Shown piece after piece: positions 58,283-64,000 of a stretch of DNA of 64,000 nt; the stretch's first letter is position 1, and every line of letters begins with the position of its first letter. Under the pieces are notes generated by a model, which saw only the letters and a list, made by a program, of their open reading frames with translations, was not told the DNA's origin and ran no database searches. Position numbers and translations under genes: made by a program. Origin of the DNA: Neobacillus bataviensis (GTDB lineage: Bacteria > Bacillota > Bacilli > Bacillales_B > DSM-18226); the NCBI RefSeq assembly GCF_019969725.1, contig NZ_JAHXYW010000010.1, positions 1 through 64,000 on the forward strand. The letters are read 5' to 3'.

Positions 58283-59449
58283 TTATTTTACGAAAAAAGC
58301 CGTAAAATACATGATTAAGATTCCTACTGTAAATCCAGCTAAATTCATCCATGGCACGTAAGGTTCATTATTCTTTTTGTGATCGTCCATCAACATTTTG
58401 GAGATTACGAAAATAACCTGTAAAATGGCACCTGCACCGATTCCTAAAAATATTGCACCCCAAATTGGTGAAAAAATAAAACCTCCGAACCATGTTCCCG
58501 CTATTGCGGGAGCACCTGCGATAGTGCCTAAAAGAATAAATTGGCTAATCTTTGGCTTAATTTTCAATAGTGGGGCAGCAATCCCAATCCCCTCTGTAAT
58601 ATTATGGAGAGTAAAACCGATTACCAAAAAAGTTCCCAATGCAACTTCACCTAGTGCAAATGATGACCCAATGGCCAATCCTTCACCAAAATTATGGAGA
58701 CCAATCCCTGTGGCCATCAATAAAGAGACTCCTAGTGGTGAATAACCAGTTCTTTTTTGCCTTTGGTGTTGGTATTGATTAAACCCAATCAGTACAAGGA
58801 AAGAAAGTACGGTACTAATGATAACTACCATGTTACCCTGAAAAACTGAAGGGGCTTCAGCTCCTATTTCAAAGCCATCAAATAGGGTGCCAAAAAATAA
58901 GAATAATAAGAGACCTACTGTGAGAGCAAGAATGGCACTTATCCAGCTTTTCTTCAATCGTTTCATAAACGGATACCAAAGTAACCCTAATGTAATGGGA
59001 ACAATTCCTACATAGAAACCGATAAATCCGTAATTCAACACATTATCCCATGAGAATTCAGGTGTTAAGGTAGCAGCTTCGATACCCGCTTCTGTGATGA
59101 TTCCATTTTCAGATATTAATAAAATTGTATGGGGGTCACCTTCAACCCATGGATAATTAATGGATACCTTACCATCTTGAAACCGTTTAAGTGTGGGACT
59201 TGGCGTCATCGAATAATTCCAAACCGAATCATCCACAATCACTTGGGAGATTGTCAATGATTCTGGTCCAGTATTGCTGACATCCAGCTCAAATCCTGAT
59301 GGTACAATTTTAATTTGTTCAACATTAAGCACTTCAATAGGTGCAGCAGGATCACGTTCTACACCAGCCCCGTTTTTAAATACCCATCCCAAAACAAGCA
59401 CTAAAAGAACCAGTGGTATGAGACCAGTAATCAACCATTTTGATTTCAT
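58283..59449 (-). CDS. ZIP-family metal transporter
   Basis: 388 residues. After one N-terminal helix comes an extracytoplasmic domain of about 110 residues ([35 protein letters not shown]...), unusual for ZIP proteins, followed by eight helices. The metal-binding helices contain [16 protein letters not shown] and [16 protein letters not shown], the HNxxEG pair of ZIP transporters. It should move zinc, iron or another divalent metal. The neighbours (copper oxidase, CadA, CopC) indicate a role in metal homeostasis; direction and ion are not determined. Confidence 0.87.
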   Translation of the reverse strand: MKSKWLITGLIPLVLLVLVLGWVFKNGAGVERDPAAPIEVLNVEQIKIVPSGFELDVSNTGPESLTISQVIVDDSVWNYSMTPSPTLKRFQDGKVSINYPWVEGDPHTILLISENGIITEAGIEAATLTPEFSWDNVLNYGFIGFYVGIVPITLGLLWYPFMKRLKKSWISAILALTVGLLLFLFFGTLFDGFEIGAEAPSVFQGNMVVIISTVLSFLVLIGFNQYQHQRQKRTGYSPLGVSLLMATGIGLHNFGEGLAIGSSFALGEVALGTFLVIGFTLHNITEGIGIAAPLLKIKPKISQFILLGTIAGAPAIAGTWFGGFIFSPIWGAIFLGIGAGAILQVIFVISKMLMDDHKKNNEPYVPWMNLAGFTVGILIMYFTAFFVK

Positions 59450-59464
59450 GATTTACACTCCTTC

Positions 59465-60478
59465 CTATTCAACCTCGAAGAATCCCATCCAGCCAAGTTC
59501 GGCAAATTCACTAACATGAGCGTGAAACATATATTTTCCTGTGTATGGAAATCGCACTTCTATAATTCCACGTTCACCTTGGCATTGCATAATCGTATCA
59601 GTAAACTGTGAAGGGTTGTCATTTCTGCCAGTAGGAAGATAGGTAAAATAGTTTGCATGTAAATGGAAGGAGTTTAGTAAATCAAATTCGGTAAAATTAC
59701 TTAAATAGATGCGGACAAGCTCGTTCTTTTTGATTTTTATTGGATGACTCATAAAGGCAAATGCATACCCATTCACCGTATAAAATTCATTTGCGCCATC
59801 TAAATCTAAATCAAATGCATTCATGACCATATTTAATTCCAAGGCTGGTTCTCGTGGCGTTTTTGGATCAATAATAAAATTACCGTATAACCCTTTATGA
59901 ATATGTCTTCGTAAAGGGAGAACATGGCAATGATAAAGCTGCAATCCATATGGCTTTGCTTCAAATTCATACGTAAAGGATTGACCTGGAGCGATAGGAT
60001 CTAATCCATCCATTTCTGGTGGGTGGATACCATGAAAATGTATAGAGTGTGGATGACTCCCGCTGTTTATAAAATGAAATCGTAAGAGGTCGCCTTCGGT
60101 ACATCGAAAGGTTGGTCCTGGAATCGTCCCATTATAGGTCCAGCCTGGAAACTTAATTCCCTTAGCGATTTCTATTTCCTTATCAATCGCTACAATTTCA
60201 TATTCACGCAAAGTTCGACCGTCTAATAGTTTAGTTACTTTTCCATAATCAAATTCAGTTAAGAGACGTTCAGCCATCTTATATCCTTCTGTTTTGGAAG
60301 AATCATACATGTTGGAATGATTTGTAGAATGATTATTATGACTAGATGAATGATTTTCAGCATGGGCGACTCCAGTAAATGGGGATACTTTATTTAAATA
60401 AATACTTCCTGCTATTCCTAATGCCCCAGTAGTACCGATTTTTAACATATCTCGTCGAGAAATTTTTTGGTCTGACAT
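59465..60478 (-). CDS. Tat-exported multicopper oxidase
   Basis: 337 residues. A twin-arginine signal SRRDMLKIGTTGALGIAGS stands at the N-terminus. Cupredoxin copper motifs: HPHSIHFHGIHPPEMDG, LYHCHVLPLRRHIHKGLYG, NSFHLHANYF and YMFHAHVSEFAELGWMGFFE, providing type 1 and type 2/3 copper ligands. At 337 residues it is a two-domain oxidase like small laccases or nitrite-reductase relatives, not the three-domain CueO. A His/Ser/Asn-rich segment follows the signal (HSSSHNNHSTNHSNM). It probably oxidises Cu(I) or another metal outside the membrane. Divergent from cadC. Confidence 0.9.
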   Translation of the reverse strand: MSDQKISRRDMLKIGTTGALGIAGSIYLNKVSPFTGVAHAENHSSSHNNHSTNHSNMYDSSKTEGYKMAERLLTEFDYGKVTKLLDGRTLREYEIVAIDKEIEIAKGIKFPGWTYNGTIPGPTFRCTEGDLLRFHFINSGSHPHSIHFHGIHPPEMDGLDPIAPGQSFTYEFEAKPYGLQLYHCHVLPLRRHIHKGLYGNFIIDPKTPREPALELNMVMNAFDLDLDGANEFYTVNGYAFAFMSHPIKIKKNELVRIYLSNFTEFDLLNSFHLHANYFTYLPTGRNDNPSQFTDTIMQCQGERGIIEVRFPYTGKYMFHAHVSEFAELGWMGFFEVE

Positions 60479-60583
60479 GCTTTTACCTCCCCCTAAAAAG
60501 TTTCCTTAGTGCAAAATTATTTGTATTTGCCAATACTTTAAGACAAAGACAATCTTTTTGTCAATACGGATTTTAAAAAACAT

Positions 60584-60645
60584 TCAAATAATTATTTGAC
60601 CATTTAAACGAAGATCCATATACTGATAATCAAATAGACATTTGA
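60584..60645 (+). promoter_or_regulatory. cadC promoter with two CadC-type operators
   Basis: Promoter: TTGACC (60596-60601) and TATACT (60619-60624), 17 bp apart. Operator 1 TCAAATAATTATTTGA (60584-60599) is a perfect palindrome overlapping the -35 box; operator 2 TCAAATAGACATTTGA (60630-60645) lies at the start of transcription. TCAAATA-TATTTGA matches the operator described for the Staphylococcus CadC repressor. Confidence 0.88.
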
Positions 60646-60663
60646 ACGTTGGGTGGTGACTTT

Positions 60664-61032
60664 ATGAAACATGAAGACGTATGTGAAGTAACCTGCGTGG
60701 ATGGAGACAAAGTAAAAAGAGTAAGAGAATCAATTTCACAACAAGATACTTTGTCTGTGGCACAAATATTTAAAGCGTTGTCCGACGACACTAGGATTAA
60801 GATTGCTTATGCTTTAACGGAGGAAGATGAATTGTGTGTATGTGATGTGGCCAACATCGTAGGGAGTACAACGGCAACTGCCTCTCATCATTTACGACTT
60901 CTTCGAAATTTAGGATTAGCGAAATATCGAAAAGAAGGCAAATTGGTTTTCTATTCCTTAGATGATGACCATGTAAAACAATTGATCCAAATTGCTTTTG
61001 AGCATCAAAAGGAGGTGAAACCTCATGAGTGA
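60664..61032 (+). CDS. cadC: cadmium/lead/zinc-responsive repressor CadC
   Basis: 122 residues from ATG 60664 behind GGGTGGTGA. Metal-binding cysteines are at the positions of the Staphylococcus protein: Cys7 and Cys11 (VCEVTCVDGDKV) and Cys58 and Cys60 (DELCVCDVANIV). The winged helix GSTTATASHHLRLLRNLGLAKYRKEGKLVFYSL follows. It releases its operator when Cd(II), Pb(II) or Zn(II) binds. The gene overlaps the cadA start codon by 8 bp, so the pair is coupled. Confidence 0.96.
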   Translation: MKHEDVCEVTCVDGDKVKRVRESISQQDTLSVAQIFKALSDDTRIKIAYALTEEDELCVCDVANIVGSTTATASHHLRLLRNLGLAKYRKEGKLVFYSLDDDHVKQLIQIAFEHQKEVKPHE

Positions 61033-63157
61033 AGCAAATGAAAAATCAATAGATAAAACTGTTTTCCGTGTACAGGGATTCACCTGAGCTGGCTGTGCGA
61101 CAAAGTTCGAAAAGAACGTCCAACACCTGGATGGTGTTGTTAATGCAAGTGTTAACTTCGGAGCTGCTAAACTTACGGTTTATGGTGAAACAACAATAGA
61201 GGAATTAGAAAAAGCAGGCGCTTTTGAAAATATAAAAGTCATTCCTGAAAAGCAACGCTTTGAAGAGAAAAAAGAGCCTTTCTTGAAAAAACATTCAAAT
61301 GTTATTGTCTCATTGGTTTTCTTGCTCATTGGCTGGTTTTCTGCACAAATGAATGGGGAAGAAAGTATATCCTCGATTTTAGCTTATGGTGCTGCTATTT
61401 TAATTGGTGGTTATCGCCTCTTTACCACGGGATTGAAAAACTTATTCCGTTTAGATTTTGATATGAGAACATTGATGACCATCGCTGTCATTGGAGCAGC
61501 TATTATCGGGGAGTGGGGAGAAGGCGCAACCGTTGTCATCTTGTTTGCCATCAGCGAGGTTCTAGAGTCTTACTCGATGGATAAAGCGAGACAATCCATT
61601 CGTTCCTTAATGGATATTGCTCCAAAGGAAGCTTTAATTCGTCGGGGGAATCAAGAGTTTAACGTTGAAGTGGTTGATATCCGAATCGGTGATATTTTAA
61701 TCGTAAAACCTGGGCAGAAAATCGCCATGGATGGAACGGTTGTAAAAGGACTATCGTCTGTCAATCAAGCTACGATTACAGGGGAATCTGTCCCTGTTTC
61801 TAAAACAATTGATGATGAAGTATTCGCGGGGACTCTTAACGAGGAAGGGCTTCTTGAAGTTAAAGTTACCAAACATGTAGACGATACAACGATTGCGAAA
61901 ATCATTCATCTTGTCGAGGAAGCTCAAGCAGAAAGAGCTCCATCTCAAGCATTTGTTGATCGCTTTGCTAAGTATTATACACCTGTCATCATGTTGGTTT
62001 CTTTATTAGTTGCCGTAATCCCAGCATTATTTGATGGGGATTGGAGTAAATGGATATATCAAGGTCTAGCAGCTTTAGTGGTAGGCTGTCCTTGTGCACT
62101 GGTCATTTCTACTCCTGTTTCGATTGTGACGGCAATAGGTAATGCAGCCCGAAATGGGGTATTGATTAAAGGTGGAATTCACTTAGAGGAAATGGGCGCC
62201 ATAAAAGCAATTGCCTTTGATAAAACAGGGACTTTAACGGAAGGAATTCCAGTTGTCACTGATTACCTTCCTCAAAGTAATACAAATGCGAATGAACTTC
62301 TTGCCATTATTGCTGCTTTAGAAAATGGTTCGCAGCATCCATTGGCTTCAGCAATCATGAAAAAGGCCGAGCAGGAAAATTTACCTTATCAAGAACTTGC
62401 TATTGAAGACTTCTCTTCCATTACTGGTAAAGGGATCAAAGGTAGAGTCAACGATAAAGTGTATTATGTGGGCAGTCCTAATTTGTTCGATGAAATTTTA
62501 TCTAACGGAATTCCATCAAATCTTAAAACGACCATTTCTGACCTGCAAAACAAAGGCAAAACGGTTATGGCTGCTGGTTCTGAATCAGAAATTTTAGCTC
62601 TGATTGCAGTTGCGGACGAAGTGAGAGGAAACAGCAAATGGGTTATCCAGAAACTTCACTCGTTAGGTATTAATAAAACAATCATGTTAACTGGCGATAA
62701 TAAAGGGACTGGTAATGCAATTGGCCATCAGGTAGGGGTTTCTGATATTCAGGCAGACCTTTTACCTCAAGATAAACTTACCTTTATTAAAGAATTAAGA
62801 AATAAATACGAACGTGTGGCGATGGTGGGAGATGGTGTGAATGATGCTCCGGCTTTAGCAGCATCAACCGTCGGTATTGCTATGGGAGGAGCAGGGACGG
62901 ATACGGCTCTCGAAACTGCCGATATTGCTTTGATGGCTGATGATTTAGGGAAACTGCCATTTACGGTTAAGTTAAGTAGAAAAGCCTTATTTATCATCAA
63001 ACAAAATATCACTTTCTCACTTGGAATCAAACTGTTAGCCTTGTTATTAGTGATTCCAGGCTGGCTTACATTATGGATCGCGATTTTTGCAGACATGGGC
63101 GCAACTCTGATCGTTACACTTAATGGTTTACGGCTTCTTCGAGTTAAAGATAAATAA
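61025..63157 (+). CDS. cadA: CadA P1B-type ATPase with in-frame TGA at a metal-site cysteine (putative selenoprotein)
   Basis: 710 residues from ATG 61025 (GGAGGTG upstream) if TGA 61085-61087, codon 21, is translated. The N-terminal heavy-metal-associated domain reads [19 protein letters not shown], where other CadA proteins have GFTCANC or GFTCAGC; everything before and after matches the family in the same frame. The ATPase core is complete: TGES, CPC metal site in the membrane (355-357), DKTGTLT (Asp399 phosphorylated), SQHPLA, and GDGVNDAP (near 602). It exports Cd, Zn or Pb at the cost of ATP. If TGA is read as stop, the next usable start gives only a form lacking the domain. A GTTC-GAAAA-GAAC hairpin begins 17 nt after TGA and a 7-bp hairpin with loop TGGAT is at 61121-61139. 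Confidence 0.88.
61105..61139 (+). promoter_or_regulatory. candidate SECIS region of cadA
   Basis: Two hairpins follow the TGA. GTTC/GAAC (61105-61117, loop GAAAA) has its loop 21 nt after the TGA. CAACACC/GGTGTTG (61121-61139) has 7 bp and the same TGGAT loop as the HesB-like hairpin, but its loop is 40 nt away, beyond the usual range. Which, if either, is used is not decided by the sequence. Confidence 0.4.
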
Positions 63158-63161
63158 CATG

Positions 63162-63188
63162 AGGCTTCCCATTATGGGAAGCCTTTTA
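63162..63188 (+). terminator. terminator of cadCA operon
   Basis: AGGCTTCCC (63162-63170) pairs with GGGAAGCCT (63176-63184), followed by TTT. Confidence 0.85.
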
Positions 63189-63233
63189 ATGGGATGTATA
63201 GAAAAATTGTTGTAAAAAGAAAGGATATTTGAA

Positions 63234-63776
63234 TTGAAAAAACTACTAATTATTTTAATTGGAATGTTGGTAATGATTCCTACGATCGTCAGTGCACATA
63301 CAGAAATAACTTCTTCAAATCCTGCTTCAGGTCAAGTTGTTAAAGAAGACCTTAATGAGATTGTCATTACATATGAAGGTAAGATTGAATCTTTAAGTAC
63401 AATGAATTTAGTAAAAGATGGCCAGGAAATACCTCTAGTTAGTGTGACCCCAAAAGAAAATCAACTAATAGGTACCTTATCATCTCCCTTAGAAAATGGC
63501 GCCTATACGGTTCAATGGAGTATTGCTGGTGAAGACGGGCATCCCTTAAAAGGAGAAATTCCTTTTACTGTACAGAAGGAAGTAAAACAAGAACAAACGG
63601 AAACCAAAACTCCAGTAACGACAAAAAAAGAAGAAACTAAAAAAGATCATACACAACAGGAACAAACCAATAAGGAAACAACTGCTTCATCCATTAATTT
63701 TAAAACCATTATAACGGTGGGGATTGTCGCCATTTTAGTCATCGGGTTGTTCCTGTTATTTAGAAAGAAGCGTTAG
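63234..63776 (+). CDS. CopC-domain copper-binding exported protein
   Basis: 180 residues from TTG 63234 with AAAGGA upstream. Signal peptide KKLLIILIGMLVMIPTIVSA is followed by HTEITSSNPASGQVV; the first mature His and the later EDGHPLKGEIPF supply the Cu(II)-binding histidines of CopC/YcnJ-type domains. A Lys/Thr/Glu linker (about 115-150) leads to a C-terminal membrane helix and KKR. It binds copper outside the membrane and probably passes it to the CopD-like protein encoded 2 bp downstream. Confidence 0.9.
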   Translation: MKKLLIILIGMLVMIPTIVSAHTEITSSNPASGQVVKEDLNEIVITYEGKIESLSTMNLVKDGQEIPLVSVTPKENQLIGTLSSPLENGAYTVQWSIAGEDGHPLKGEIPFTVQKEVKQEQTETKTPVTTKKEETKKDHTQQEQTNKETTASSINFKTIITVGIVAILVIGLFLLFRKKR

Positions 63777-63778
63777 TT

Positions 63779-64000
63779 ATGAGTTATTTCATTCCTATTG
63801 CAGAATTCGGAAATTATTTATTGTATTCTATTCTTGTCGGACATGTTGCTTTACAATTTGTACCTGAAGCAAATAAACCTAAAGTAAATATTCCAATACC
63901 TGTTTTACTTCTCTCAACACTTGGAATTATTATTTTCTCTTTAGGACCGATTGTTCAGACGGTTGCTTATTTCCAAGGTGGAGTCGGCCTTGCATTAGCG
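63779..64000 (+). CDS. CopD-like membrane protein, 5' part (cut by window end)
   Basis: Open frame from ATG 63779 to the window edge, at least 74 residues (MSYFIPIAEFGNYLLYSILV start). Two or more hydrophobic segments are visible. Position immediately after copC and the hydrophobic character point to a CopD/YcnJ-type copper import or resistance protein, but the diagnostic histidine motifs would lie beyond the window. Confidence 0.65.
   Translation, partial: MSYFIPIAEFGNYLLYSILVGHVALQFVPEANKPKVNIPIPVLLLSTLGIIIFSLGPIVQTVAYFQGGVGLALA

Noticed and set aside
61025..61282. cadA as a pseudogene with premature stop
   Set aside because: The single TGA sits at a metal-site Cys codon, no other lesion exists in 2.1 kb, and a second gene in the island shows the same exchange. 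Selenocysteine is the better explanation, although not proven.
53000..64000. Transposon or insertion sequences bounding the metal-resistance island
   Set aside because: No transposase, integrase or terminal inverted repeats were found on the left side, and the right end lies beyond the window.

Overview
The window looks like chromosomal DNA of an AT-rich, endospore-forming Firmicute of the Bacillaceae (a Bacillus/Neobacillus-type organism; genus is an inference). The reasons are a GerA/GerB/GerC-type germination operon with a small fourth gene, a YjcZ-type sporulation peptide, purine-rich GGAGG ribosome sites with frequent TTG/GTG starts, a guanine riboswitch of the Bacillus type, a SwrC-like RND pump and a CadC/CadA pair very close to the Staphylococcus/Bacillus type.

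Layout. 1-640: the 3' end of an rRNA operon (23S end, 5S, tRNA-Glu, tRNA-Val, and a decayed tRNA-Asn). 900-7900: small membrane and low-complexity proteins, two glycosyltransferases, a plasmid-type MerR/DUF3967 protein, a Nudix hydrolase and small secreted or membrane proteins. 8370-12800: a guanine riboswitch controlling an exported purine-nucleoside nucleosidase/phosphorylase homologue, then an RND pump. 13000-25900: a catabolic region with AroM, two amidohydrolases (one lacking the first metal motif) and an oligopeptide-type binding protein on the minus strand, and the matching DppBCDF-like ABC transporter, DUF1177 protein, M20 peptidase, IclR regulator and an M29/NicX-like protein on the plus strand. 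A 32-bp operator-like repeat stands before each divergent start. 26000-33500: a minus-strand ascorbate-type PTS operon (PRD regulator, EIIA, EIIB, EIIC) with a phosphotriesterase-family lactonase, creatininase-family protein, KDGP aldolase and SIS protein. 33700-37800: the germination-receptor operon. 37900-52950: mixed genes, including TerC, an isolated FtsZ paralogue, LysM/SH3 and beta-lactamase-fold proteins, YitT, YjcZ, an acidic surface protein, an HpaB-type oxygenase and a LysR/EamA divergent pair.

53000-64000 is a metal/metalloid resistance island: arsR-aqp-arsC-HesB; arsP with two small Cys-tailed proteins and a second arsR; a Cys-rich peptide and arsI; tatA with a ZIP transporter and a Tat-exported multicopper oxidase; cadC-cadA; copC and the start of a copD-like gene.

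Most notable observations. (1) Two genes of the island, a HesB-like protein (54668-54946) and the cadA P-type ATPase (61025-63157), each contain one in-frame TGA exactly where the family has a metal-binding cysteine, with a downstream hairpin and intact reading frame beyond it. This suggests selenocysteine in arsenic and cadmium resistance proteins. (2) Two distant intergenic clusters of hairpin-forming tandem repeats share a 52-53 bp period, and other intergenic repeats with unrelated sequence keep an exact 21-bp period; these lengths are about five and two helical turns. (3) Seven ATCAA-N6-TTGAT palindromes surround the second arsR. (4) An orphan FtsZ paralogue carries a duplicated 20-residue linker.
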